64,000 nucleotides of DNA, taken from positions 198,258,935 through 198,322,934 of the forward strand of contig CP136061.1 of assembly GCA_032622095.1 (NCBI GenBank). Direction: 5' to 3'. This stretch comes from Siphonodentalium dalli (taxonomy: Eukaryota; Mollusca; Scaphopoda; Gadilida; Siphonodentaliidae). This document shows positions 13,082 through 24,221 of the stretch, in pieces (position 1 is the stretch's first letter; each line of letters begins with the position of its first letter). The translations under genes and the position numbers were made by a program. The notes under the pieces were generated by a model that saw nothing but the letters and a program-made list of their open reading frames with translations, did no database searches and was not told the origin of the DNA.

Positions 13082-13666
13082 ATGCCAAAAGCTACCGAGA
13101 AGACCGTAAAGAAAACGCAAGCTCCAGCTAAGGATAGTGAACAACCTATATTACAACTTTCACTCACAGAATTATTCCACCTCGAGAAGACAAACTTTCA
13201 GAATATTGAAAGAAGGATTAGTGTTGGACAGATACCTGTGAAGATAGTGTATACTATCGTGTCAAGAGATTTGAGATAATTCGACGACAAGGACACTGAT
13301 GGTGGAAAGCTTGAACTGTACAAACTCACACTCAAAAGAGAATTTCAAAAGTCACTGGAAACCATCAGCGTGATTATCCCAAAACGCTACCAACACCCAT
13401 CCTCAAATGCTACTCACCTAGTGAATCTTGGAAAGCTGACGACCAAAAATGGCCGTTCGATGAACAACTTATTGTTTTATAGTTCTAATGATTCTGTGCA
13501 ACAAATGGCCATTGTGCCACGTCAAGTTCATTTGATATGTACTGTTCTTTGTGTGGTGAACAACAACACGACTGGCAACATCCAGACGAAGATGGACAAA
13601 TTCAATTCTGCATTGTATGTGGGTTGGAAATCAAATCTCTCACTTATGCCTGAAGTACAAATCTAA
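13082..13666 (+). pseudogene. Basic/zinc-finger-like ORF, left copy, stop plus frameshift
   Basis: The start chosen is ATG 13082, opening MPKATEKTVKKTQ, a lysine-rich tail; the open frame before it is minisatellite. The frame meets TAA at 13277-13279 after 65 codons, then continues in the same frame (FDDKDTDGGKLELYK...) to about 13494. There a 28-bp deletion, bounded by ATTC microhomology, shifts the frame. The right-arm copy shows that the lost part is a cysteine-rich segment. The family is not recognised. Because the TAA is in both arms it predates the arm duplication or was copied between arms; the deletion is private to this arm. Confidence 0.6.
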
Positions 13667-13974
13667 AGAACAGTATAGCTAGATATATCTGAGCTTCATA
13701 TTCGAAGAACACTGGAACTATATGTTGTTATATATGTTATGTCTACTGATCTCCTTTCTTAATGAGATAACGGATCAAATATTAATATTACACTTATGTG
13801 TTTTTTTTTCTCTTTATATCCTATATGTAAGTATGGTAAAAATATGGTATATGTTAAGATATCCTTATTCCCAATCCCGTGATATATTTGTCAGTGCTCA
13901 TACCCATTGATTGCTGTAAATGATTACAAATTCTATAAATATTGAATATTTTATTACTAGTATCGCTATATGAT

Positions 13975-14530
13975 GGATCTACCAGCTAGTATGGTCGACG
14001 ACCGAATATCCCATTTACCCCAGATATCTAGGTCGCCCAATTTAGCCGCGCATGACTCTAGTAGTACAAATGGTCGATGAACGAGATAAGCTAATGGTAT
14101 GTAGGTCGCTATATGATGGATCTACCAGCTAGTATGGTCGATGGCCGAATATTATATACTCGAGTTCCATACGGTATGCAGGTCGCTATATTATAGAGTA
14201 ATTTATGCGCGTGTGTGTGTGTGGAATATTATCTGAGTAGGGGGCCCTATTACAAACGCTGTTAGTAGGTCGCCCGAATTAGATGCGTTAAGTATATGTC
14301 GCTATATTATGCAGTATTATGTTAAATGGATCTACCAGCTAATATGGTCGATGAGCGACTATTATATACACGAGTTTCATATGGTATCTATGTCGCTGTA
14401 TTATGCAGTATTTAGAGCGGGTTAATGGATCTACCAGATAATATGGTCGATGACCTAACAGACAGATATAATACGTACTAGTACGGTATCCAGGTCGCTG
14501 CAGCATCTACCAGATAATATGGTCGATGAC
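13975..14530 (+). repeat. Minisatellite block 2 (left arm)
   Basis: The same GGTCGATGACC / GTAGGTCGCTATAT vocabulary as block 1, on the other side of the zinc-finger-like ORF, so that ORF is bracketed by repeats. The mirror block is 23205-23920. Confidence 0.75.
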
Positions 14531-15650
14531 CGTCTACTATCGGGACAGTTGTAACATGGTGTGACCATCTGCTCAACGACCTACGCGTTACACTATACAG
14601 TTACGGTTGTTTTGTCTACTTCTGGCGAATAACAAAGAGCGTTCTTATTATATACGCTCGTAACTGTTGTGTATTTTTTTTATAATACTACATTCGAATT
14701 GCTTGAACATTGAAAACAGAATATTCGTTAGTCTTCGAGCCACTGATGGTGTGACCAAATAGTCACTGTTTAAACGATAATGACTGTAAAATGACGGAAC
14801 ACATGTGGGACAAAAGATGAGTCACGGGATGTACCGTGTGTATAATTCAAAAGAAATGTGAAAAATACCTAATTTCCGCCTGAAATACTATTCAATTTGT
14901 CCAAATTGTACGGAAAATATAGCAAATTTGCTCGATATTGTCTAAATTTTGAGTTTTCGTAACGTTTTGGGTTGGAAGACACCGTAAAACGACTACGTAT
15001 ACACTTTCCAAAATACGAATATGAGATCATACCTGTTATATTCCAACAGTTGACAAAAAGTGCAAATGGTGGATTATAACAAAGAGCAGTTATGGCTTAA
15101 ATAGTTGCGTGGGTATACAATAATAGATATGAACTGAAGACCCCTGTCCGGAAAAGCTTCAATCAATTAATATTGATTTTATTTCGAATATTAAATCGGG
15201 ACCGTTTGTATTACTATTTTTAGAACAAACCATTCGGATGATACCATATTGCGATATACAGTAGAGCACTGGTCTGTTCCTATGGCTACGCACCGAAAGT
15301 CAAATGTCCCAGACTGATTGTTTGTATTGTATTGTTCCACAGATATAAGCGATAATGAGTATAATTAACGTTTGTTTGTGACAAAATTGTACAATAAAAT
15401 TACTGGTCTCTGTTAACAGTAACCACTATTGTTCGTTAGCTGAACAAACACACCTTTTTACACCAGAAAATATTCGAAATAAAATTAATATTAATCGATA
15501 GAAGCAAACAACACAAACTGAGACACACCCGTCTTATTTGGGCATATACTGCCCGTGATTCTCCCAAAGACGAATGCGAACTTTCCACTCGCTTTCGAAT
15601 CTACTGACCTATCACTCCCTAGATGTTTGACGATTTGTACACCTTTCATA
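14530..15650. other. Arm interior without a recognised gene (mirror 22105-23205)
   Basis: AT-rich. It contains the interrupted palindrome TGGTGTGACCA twice (near 14551 and 14747) and an AAAGAGCG motif at 14636. No ORF above 60 codons in the left arm looks real. The 81-codon ORF at 22415-22660 in the right arm is not mirrored and is taken as chance. Confidence 0.5.
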
Positions 15651-15651
15651 T

Positions 15652-15891
15652 TCAAAAATAGATTCGTGTCGCTCTCGGTCTGACGAGACTACAATCTTCG
15701 GGTCTCAATAAAAAAACAAAACCAAAAACAGCCATATGCCCGACACTGGTCATAAAACACAGCTCCGTGTTAGTCCATTGTTGATATATTATAAATAAAG
15801 AGCGTTTGTTGCACCTGTACGCAGAAAATTGAAACAGCTGAGAAAATGACTGTGACCATGGGTTGTATTGTTCAAGAGAATGCAAAGACAT
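15652..15891 (-). CDS. Unrecognised 79-aa ORF, left copy
   Basis: ATG at 15891; identical in translation to 21864-22103 in the other arm. It opens MSLHSLEQYNPWSQSF and has one hydrophobic stretch (MAVFGFVFLL). No family is recognised. Part of it overlaps the dispersed AAAGAGCG repeat also seen at 46810, which argues against a real gene. Identity between the arms is no evidence of selection because the whole arms are nearly identical. Confidence 0.25.
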   Translation of the reverse strand: MSLHSLEQYNPWSQSFSQLFQFSAYRCNKRSLFIIYQQWTNTELCFMTSVGHMAVFGFVFLLRPEDCSLVRPRATRIYF

Positions 15892-16135
15892 TATATGAAT
15901 AGTTAGTATATTTTAAACCAATATTAAACCTCACTCCAAATTAAGTTGACATAATATGGAAGCTCGAATGGACCATTAAAATTGATAAGCATGTGATACA
16001 TCCAATTCGTGTGAGAATGTCGAGTTAGTGCAATGACGTGTGGACGTTGGGGTTAATGGACCTGATACATTATGGAGACAACCTTCACGTCAAATACGAT
16101 GTGCAAAACTCGATCATTAATATTAAAAATCAGTG

Positions 16136-16405
16136 ATGTTTGAATTGAAAATAGTACCCCTGGCGATGTATTTAATAGGTACATCTTTGGAGTGTATTAA
16201 ATATTATTTTCGACAACCTACCTATATCGCAAAAAAAAAATATGGTCAATGTCCTATGTGTAAATTTGAATCAATGACGAATGTTATACACGATATAATG
16301 AGGTCAGTAAATACGACAGTGTTCGTTATGTTGTGTATTATGCGTACCGCCATAGTGCCGGTTGTAATAAGATATTGCGAGTTTGTTATTGAGAGGTGGT
16401 TTTAA
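16136..16405 (+). CDS. Unrecognised ORF with CPMC motif, left copy
   Basis: 89 codons from ATG 16136. It opens MFELKIVPLAMYLIG, then a lysine run followed by YGQCPMCKF, then a hydrophobic stretch (NTTVFVMLCIMRT). The single CxxC could bind metal only as part of a pair. The right copy has 90 codons: the A-run coding for lysines is 13 long rather than 10, exactly one codon, so both copies stay open. It lies 132 bases upstream of the PC4-like ORF on the same strand. Function unknown. Confidence 0.4.
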   Translation: MFELKIVPLAMYLIGTSLECIKYYFRQPTYIAKKKYGQCPMCKFESMTNVIHDIMRSVNTTVFVMLCIMRTAIVPVVIRYCEFVIERWF

Positions 16406-16537
16406 TTACAACTAAAGCTGTGGATACTGTGTATATGTATACTGGTTAACTCACACTGATCTATTTTCGTTTAAATATCGAGCGTGCTGACTAATCGCTC
16501 CATTTCGTGTAATATTATTAGTATACTTTAGTAAACG

Positions 16538-17095
16538 ATGGAATCTAAATCCTACAGGAACTATCTCGGGAATAGGGATCGTTTTTTAAACGTTTGTACG
16601 TTCAAATCTGAAGCTAGAATAGATGTTCGCTGTTGGATGAAAAATGGGTCATACCCCACGAAAACTGGAACGTCTGTGAGTCTGGCGCGTTGGTTGAATC
16701 TTTGTTATTATTTTGAAATGATTCAAGAGGCCATCGATGATGACATAGATTTACACAAACAACATATATGTGGTAATTTGCACGTTAGTTGTGACACAAG
16801 GTTCTCAGTTATACACATAAGGACATATTTTGTTCCAGGGAGGGGGCTGTCAATCTGATACATACACGGAAGGGGGGTCACATTGAACCATTCAGAATGG
16901 AAATATATGGTGGAGTGTAGAGCGAAGGTAGAGGAACTTTACCCAGAGCTAAAAACGTGGACTCCATGTGTTTACACACATCATGATCAAATATCAATGG
17001 ATAGATGCCGAGAATGCCCACCTTCAACCTACAAGGAACACTTATTAATTGGACACATAACACTCATGACATATAATTTACACCGATCGTTGTAA
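16538..17095 (+). pseudogene. Tandem PC4-like domain protein, left copy, in-frame TGA
   Basis: A 185-codon frame from ATG 16538 to TAA 17093, with one internal TGA at 16856-16858 (codon 107). Residues ~22-67 (RIDVRCWM, then SYPTKTGTSVSLARW) match the core of PC4/p15 transcription coactivator domains: a VRIxIRxY strand, then PTxKGxxLxxxEW. A second, weaker copy spans the stop: FSVIHIRTYFVPGRG before it, GRGVTLNHSEWKYM after it. The C-terminus has TPCVYTHHD and RCRECPP, a possible zinc site. PC4 proteins bind single-stranded DNA and act in transcription or replication; a role at the element's ends is inference. The stop may be readthrough, editing or decay. Confidence 0.6.
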
Positions 17096-18204
17096 ATGGA
17101 TATAACAGCCGTAAGAATATTTTGATATGTATCTGTATTTGATTATACAGATAGAAGATTAACTATATCATTGTTGAGTATGCTAATCATTAAATTATGT
17201 ATATTTCCACGTTGATTACTTTTTAAGGCTCTATAATTCATTTCATATGATGATTCTGTGCCTAAAAAATACCTTTTACTTCAAATGTAGTAACAAATCT
17301 GAGAGGGAGTGAGTGTACTCGACACAGATTTATTATTTATCATTTGAGATTTATTACACCGCCGCGTATTTGCAATATAACCTGCATTTAGGTGTAGTCT
17401 TCCCTTTGGTATGTATTTCAAAATGTTACTTTGAAATATAGTCTATTTTAAGGCTATATATAATTATATCTCTTAATACGTTTAAGATGGATACATGATA
17501 TCGATATATATATAGTAAACGTAAATGTATTTGCAGATTGAATAAATGTTCTATATCGCTTTAAATACGGTACGTGTACCCTATAATGCTATATTAATTG
17601 CCGATGAGTATGTGTCTCATACAACCCATATTCCATTGTGCCCGGTAATGAAACGAGGTATGTTATTTGTGAAATCGAAGGTTATATAGTGTTAACCCGT
17701 GGATACACTAGGCAGGTCGTATATTTTTCACATGGAGGTCTACTAACCACCTATAGATGGTAAGTGAAATTTGAGGAAATATGCCAGACTTATACATAAG
17801 CAATTACCTTATTTACATAAATACTTCAATAGTTATAAATGATTAACGTCAACATCTATACAATCCGGCTAAAAGAATCAATTCTCATCATGTTTGGGAG
17901 AAATACAGGGAGCCAGGTATAAATCCGAGTTATTTCCTTCGACATAAGTGAACATTTTGAGTACTACTCTTCATAAAACGTTAGAAAACCATAATCTAAC
18001 AACGAATATCGAAGAAACAATGTGATTTATTGATACAAATTTGAATTATTCTGTCCATTTTGAATAATATTGGTAGAAAAAATGATTTTATTTTCAATGA
18101 GAGTTGGGACAAAAACTCACATTTTGAGATAAAAATGTATCGTTTGTATCATAGTCTTATAAAAACGAAGACTTAATACGAACCTATTCGGTATATTGAG
18201 TGAA
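17096..18204. other. AT-rich inner arm, no gene (mirror 19546-20656)
   Basis: No ORF above 70 codons. Toward the centre it holds degenerate units of about 212-240 bp, with ATCGAAGAA at 18008, CGAACCTATTCGG at 18179 and CGAACCCATTCGG at 18419. Confidence 0.5.
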
Positions 18205-19545
18205 TGTTTTAGAAATAATATCGAAGAACCAATGTAATTACTTGATAAGCATTGTAAATATTCCGTCTGTTTTAAATAAAATGGAAATATTTCGTCTATT
18301 TGGAATACAGTTGGAAGCAACAATCAAGTATTTAAATGAAATTTGGACCAAAAAACTTATAATTTGAGAAAACGTGTACCATTTCTATCGAAGTCTTATA
18401 ATAAAGGAAGGCTTAATGCGAACCCATTCGGTCTAATGTGTGAATGTGTTCATATATAGCAAATATAATGATGCAGAAATGAATATTTCCTAGAAAAATG
18501 TTAACATAGCTTGTATTGAACCAATATAATGTAGCATTCGAGTTAAAATATTTCATATTAGGACCATAACGAACCAATGCAAAAATGGGGGGACATATTT
18601 TGCGCATAAAAACACAATATTTTGTTTTTCATTCTGGATCAAAATAATGCAGGGTTGTCAATTATCAACAAAAAAGATGACATAAGAACGAATATCCAAA
18701 AGCTAGCGTGAAAATAACCCTCACATTTATAAAAATAAAACAATAAAAATTCAGTTTTCGAGTAAATCCTTTAAAATTATTGAATGTTTTTCGTCTATGT
18801 TGGATAAAATTTGACACAAAAATCAATTAGCTCACTGACAGTTCGCGCAATATCTCAGGTTTTGAGAAAACGTTTGCAATTTTAGACAACAATATTGCTA
18901 GTGAAGGTGAACATTTCGTCCTGGAACTCATGAAATATGATAAAAATAGATGTAAAGACACTTCCTGAGCCATCATGTCTATGAGTTATGAACATAAAGT
19001 CATCTCATAGTGCCATTGTACCCCAATAATTTGGTCACGAGAAATGTGTATTTCATTTTTGACCCTTCATGTGTGATAACAATCAATGAAATTACAGCCC
19101 ATGGTATCCTAAAACATGAAGGAACATCATAAGTGGAGTCAGTTTTGCCAATTTAGGTAACATTGTTGCCAGGGAAGTTCTACATTTCTTGTTGGAACTG
19201 AAGAAATGTGATGAAAATTGATCAATTGTCACTTGATGGGCCCTCGTGGCTTTCAATTTCAATTTCCCTGGCAAGAATGTTGCCTAAAATTCCAAAATTG
19301 AGTCAATTTATGCTCTGGGTTAATATCTAGGGCACCACTCACATGGCCCTTAATTCATTTTTTTTTACCACAGATAAAGGTCAAATATCCAATTCACTCT
19401 CCTCCTGACCAGATTATGGGGTACAATGAGACTATCAGATGCCTTTAATTTTCATCACATTTCTTTAGTTCCAACAAGAAATGTAGAACTTCCCTGGCAA
19501 CAATGTTACCTAAATTGGCAAAACTGACTCCACTTATGATGTTCC
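18205..19545. other. Asymmetric centre with a nested inverted repeat
   Basis: The only part of the element not shared by the arms. It continues the 212-240-bp degenerate tandem units to about 18450, then contains a smaller inverted repeat: 19118-19219 against 19448-19548, about 100 bases with one mismatch. The second copy abuts the right arm. No gene is visible. Confidence 0.75.
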
Positions 19546-20656
19546 TTCACTCAATATACCGAATAGGTTCGTATTAAGTCTTCGTTTTTATAAGACTATG
19601 ATACAAACGATACATTTTTATCTCAAAATGTGAGTTTTTGTCCCAACTCTCATTGAAAATAAAATCATTTTTTCTACCAATATTATTCAAAATAGACAGA
19701 ATAATTCAAATTTGTATCAATAAATCACATTGTTTCTTCGATATTCGTTGTTAGATTATGGTTTTCTAACGTTTTATGAAGAGTAGTACTCAAAATATTC
19801 ACTTATGTCGAAGGAAATAACTCGGATTTATACCTGGCTCCCTGTATTTCTCCCAAACATGATGAGAATTGATTCTTTTAGCCGGATTGTATAGATGTTG
19901 ACGTTAATCATTTATAACTATTGAAGTATTTATGTAAATAAGGTAATTGCTTATGTATAAGTCTGGCATATTTCCTCAAATTTCACTTACCATCTATAGG
20001 TGGTTAGTAGACCTCCATGTGAAAAATATACGACCTGCCTAGTGTATCCACGGGTTAACACTATATAACCTTCGATTTCACAAATAACATACCTCGTTTC
20101 ATTACCGGGCACAATGGAATATGGGTTGTATGAGACACATACTCATCGGCAATTAATATAGCATTATAGGGTACACGTACCGTATTTAAAGCGATATAGA
20201 ACATTTATTCAATCTGCAAATACATTTACGTTTACTATATATATATATCGATATCATGTATCCATCTTAAACGTATTAAGAGATATAATTATATATAGCC
20301 TTAAAATAGACTATATTTCAAAGTAACATTTTGAAATACATACCAAAGGGAAGACTACACCTAAATGCAGGTTATATTGCAAATACGCGGCGGTGTAATA
20401 AATCTCAAATGATAAATAATAAATCTGAGTCGAGTACACTCACTCCCTCTCAGATTTGTTACTACATTTGAAGTAAAAGGTATTTTTTAGGCACAGAATC
20501 ATCATATGAAATGAATTATAGAGCCTTAAAAAGTAATCAACGTGGAAATATAAATAATTTAATGATTAGCATACTCAACAATGATATAGTTAATCTTCTA
20601 TCTGTATAATCAAATACAGATACATATCAAAATATTCTTACGGCTGTTATATCCAT

Positions 20657-21214
20657 TTACAACGATCGGTGTAAATTATATGTCATGAGTGTTATGTGTC
20701 CAATTAATAAGTGTTCCTTGTAGGTTGAAGGTGGGCATTCTCGGCATCTATCCATTGATATTTAATCATGATGTGTGTAAACACATGGAGTCCACGTTTT
20801 TAGCTCTGGGTAAATTTCCTCTACCTTCGCTCTACACTCCACCATATATTTCCATTCTGAATGGTTCAATGTGACCCCCCTTCCGTGTATGTATCAGATT
20901 GACAGCCCCCTCCCTGGAACAAAATATGTCCTTAAGTGTATAACTGAGAACCTTGTGTCACAACTAACGTGCAAATTACCACATATATGTTGTTTGTGTA
21001 AATCTATGTCATCATCGATGGCCTCTTGAATCATTTCAAAATAATAACAAAGATTCAACCAACGCGCCAGACTCACAGACGTTCCAGTTTTCGTGGGGTA
21101 TGACCCATTTTTCATCCAACAGCGAACATCTATTCTAGCTTCAGATTTGAACGTACAAACGTTTAAAAAACGATCCCTATTCCCGAGATAGTTCCTGTAG
21201 GATTTAGATTCCAT
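20657..21214 (-). pseudogene. Tandem PC4-like domain protein, right copy, in-frame TGA
   Basis: Mirror of 16538-17095, also 558 bases, with the same TGA at 20896-20894. One substitution is visible in the first part (I to L before RTYF). Length and frame are otherwise preserved. The interruption lies in the loop before the TLNHSEW helix of the second PC4-like unit, so the first unit alone could still be made as a 106-residue protein. Confidence 0.6.
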
Positions 21215-21346
21215 CGTTTACTAAAGTATACTAATAATATTACACGAAATGGAGCGATTAGTCAGCACGCTCGATATTTAAACGAAAATAGATCAGTGTG
21301 AGTTAACCAGTATACATATACACAGTATCCACAGCTTTAGTTGTAA

Positions 21347-21619
21347 TTAAAACCACCTCTCAATAACAAACTCGCAATATCTTATTACAACCGGCACTAT
21401 GACGGTACGCATAATACACAACATAACGAACACTGTCGTATTTACTGACCTCATTATATCGTGTATAACATTCGTGTTTGATTCAAATTTACACATAGGA
21501 CATTGACCATATTTTTTTTTTTTTGCGATATAGGTAGGTTGTCGAAAATAATATTTAATACACTCCAAAGATGTACCTATTAAATACATCGCCAGGGGTA
21601 CTATTTTCAATTCAAACAT
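21347..21619 (-). CDS. Unrecognised ORF with CPMC motif, right copy
   Basis: Mirror of 16136-16405, 90 codons, with one extra lysine from a longer A-run, one M/N and one A/V substitution. Same orientation and spacing relative to the PC4-like ORF in this arm. Confidence 0.4.
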   Translation of the reverse strand: MFELKIVPLAMYLIGTSLECIKYYFRQPTYIAKKKKYGQCPMCKFESNTNVIHDIMRSVNTTVFVMLCIMRTVIVPVVIRYCEFVIERWF

Positions 21620-21863
21620 CACTGATTTTTAATATTAATGATCGAGTTTTGCACATCGTATTTGACGTGAAGGTTGTCTCCATAATGTATCAGGTCCATT
21701 AACCCCAACGTCCACACGTCATTGCACTAACTCGACATTCTCACACGAATTGGATGTATCACATGCTTATCAATTTTAATGGTCCATTCGAGCTTCCATA
21801 TTATGTCAACTTAATTTGAAGTGAGGTTTAATATTGGTTTAAAATATACTAACTATTCATATA

Positions 21864-22103
21864 ATGTCTTTGCATTCTCTTGAACAATACAACCCATGGT
21901 CACAGTCATTTTCTCAGCTGTTTCAATTTTCTGCGTACAGGTGCAACAAACGCTCTTTATTTATAATATATCAACAATGGACTAACACGGAGCTGTGTTT
22001 TATGACCAGTGTCGGGCATATGGCTGTTTTTGGTTTTGTTTTTTTATTGAGACCCGAAGATTGTAGTCTCGTCAGACCGAGAGCGACACGAATCTATTTT
22101 TGA
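21864..22103 (+). CDS. Unrecognised 79-aa ORF, right copy
   Basis: Mirror copy of 15891-15652 with the same translation. The same doubts apply, including overlap with a dispersed repeat. Confidence 0.25.
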   Translation: MSLHSLEQYNPWSQSFSQLFQFSAYRCNKRSLFIIYQQWTNTELCFMTSVGHMAVFGFVFLLRPEDCSLVRPRATRIYF

Positions 22104-23204
22104 ATATGAAAGGTGTACAAATCGTCAAACATCTAGGGAGTGATAGGTCAGTAGATTCGAAAGCGAGTGGAAAGTTCGCATTCGTCTTTGGGAGAATCAC
22201 GGGCAGTATATGCCCAAATAAGACGGGTGTGTCTCAGTTTGTGTTGTTTGCTTCTATCGATTAATATTAATTTTATTTCGAATATTTTCTGGTGTAAAAA
22301 GGTGTGTTTGTTCAGCTAACGAACAATAGTGGTTACTGTTAACAGAGACCAGTAATTTTATTGTACAATTTTGTCACAAACAAACGTTAATTATACTCAT
22401 TATCGCTTATATCTGTGGAACAATACAATACAAACAATCAGTCTGGGACATTTGACTTTCGGTGCGTAGCCATAGGAACAGACCAGTGCTCTATATCGCA
22501 ATATGGTATCATCCGAATGGTTTGTTCTAAAAATAGTAATACAAACGGTCCCGATTTAATATTCGAAATAAAATCAATATTAATTGATAGAAGCTTTTCC
22601 GGACAGGGGTCTTCAGTTCATATCTATTATTGTATACCCACGCAACTATTTAAGCCATAACTGCTCTTTGTTATAATCCACCATTTGCACTTTTTGTCAA
22701 CTGTTGGAATATAACAGGTATGATCTCATATTCGTATTTTGGAAAGTGTATACGTAGTCGTTTTACGGTGTCTTCCAACCCAAAACGTTACGAAAACTCA
22801 AAATTTAGACAATATCGAGCAAATTTGCTATATTTTCCGTACAATTTGGACAAATTGAATAGTATTTCAGGCGGAAATTAGGTATTTTTCACATTTCTTT
22901 TGAATTATACACACGGTACATCCCGTGACTCATCTTTTGTCCCACATGTGTTCCGTCATTTTACAGTCATTATCGTTGGTCACACCATCAGTGGCTCGAA
23001 GACTAACGAATATTCTGTTTTCAATGTTCAAGCAATTCGAATGTAGTATTATAAAAAAAATACACAATAGTTACGAGCGTATATAATAAGAACGCTCTTT
23101 GTTATTCGCCAGAAGTAGACAAAACAACCGTAACTGTATAGTGTAACGCTTAGGTCGTTGAGCAGATGGTCACACCATATTACGACTGTCCCGATAGTAG
23201 ACGG

Positions 23205-23920
23205 TCATCGACCATATTATCTGGTAGATGCTGCAGCGACCTGGATACCGTACTAGTACGTATTATATCTGTCAGTTAGGTCATCGACCATATTATCTGG
23301 TAGATCCATTAACCCGCTCTAAATACTGCATAATATAGCGACATAGATACCATATGAAACTCGTGTATATAATAGTCGCTCATCGACCATATTAGCTGGT
23401 AGATCCATTTAACATAATACTGCATAATATAGCGACATATACTTAACGCATCTAATTCGGGCGACCTACTAACAGCGTTTGTAATAGGGCCCCCTACTCA
23501 GATAATATTCCACACACACACGCGCATAAATTACTCTATAATATAGCGACCTGCATACCGTCTGGAACTCGAGTATATAATATTCGGCCATCGACCATAC
23601 TAGCTGGTAGATCCATCATATAGCGACCTAAATACCATTAGCTTATCTCGTTCATCGACCATTTGTACTACTAGTTTCATACGCGGCTAAATTGGGCGAC
23701 CTAGATATCTGGAATAAATGGGATATTCGGTCGTCGACCATACTAGCTGGTAGATCCATCATATAGCGACCTACATACCATTAGCTTATCTCGTTCATCG
23801 ACCATTTGTACTACTAGAGTCATGCGCGGCTAAATTGGGCGACCTAGATATCTGGGGTAAATGGGATATTCGGTCGTCGACCATACTAGCTGGTAGATCC
23901 ATCATATAGCGATACTAGTA
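23205..23920 (-). repeat. Minisatellite block 2 (right arm)
   Basis: Mirror of 13975-14530 with one additional ~120-140 bp unit (ATCCATCATATAGCGACC to GTCGACCATACTAGCTGG) repeated in tandem near 23600-23900. Confidence 0.75.
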
Positions 23921-24221
23921 ATAAAATATTCAATATTTATAGAATTTGTAATCATTTACAGCAATCAATGGGTATGAGCACTGACAAATATATCACGGGA
24001 TTGGGAATAAGGATATCTTAACATATACCATATTTTTACCATACTTACATATAGGATATAAAGAGAAAAAAAAACACATAAGTGTAATATTAATATTTGA
24101 TCCGTTATCTCATTAAGAAAGGAGATCAGTAGACATAACATATATAACAACATATAGTTCCAGTGTTCTTCGAATATGAAGCTCAGATATATCTAGCTAT
24201 ACTGTTCTTTAGATTTGTACT

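Larger units (their letters stand above)
11861..18204 (+). repeat. Left arm of the giant inverted repeat
   Basis: 6344 bases. Order inward: terminus, minisatellite block 1 (about 11920-12975), zinc-finger-like ORF (13082-13666), minisatellite block 2 (about 13975-14530), a non-coding stretch (14530-15650), small ORF (15891-15652, minus), ORF 16136-16405, PC4-like ORF (16538-17095), then AT-rich sequence. Differences from the right arm include an extra ~160-bp minisatellite copy, a 28-bp deletion near 13494 and 16 extra bases near 14757. Confidence 0.85.

Noticed and set aside
16878-17063. Minus-strand 61-codon ORF
   Set aside because: It is antisense to the second half of the PC4-like frame, as is its mirror at 20689-20874.
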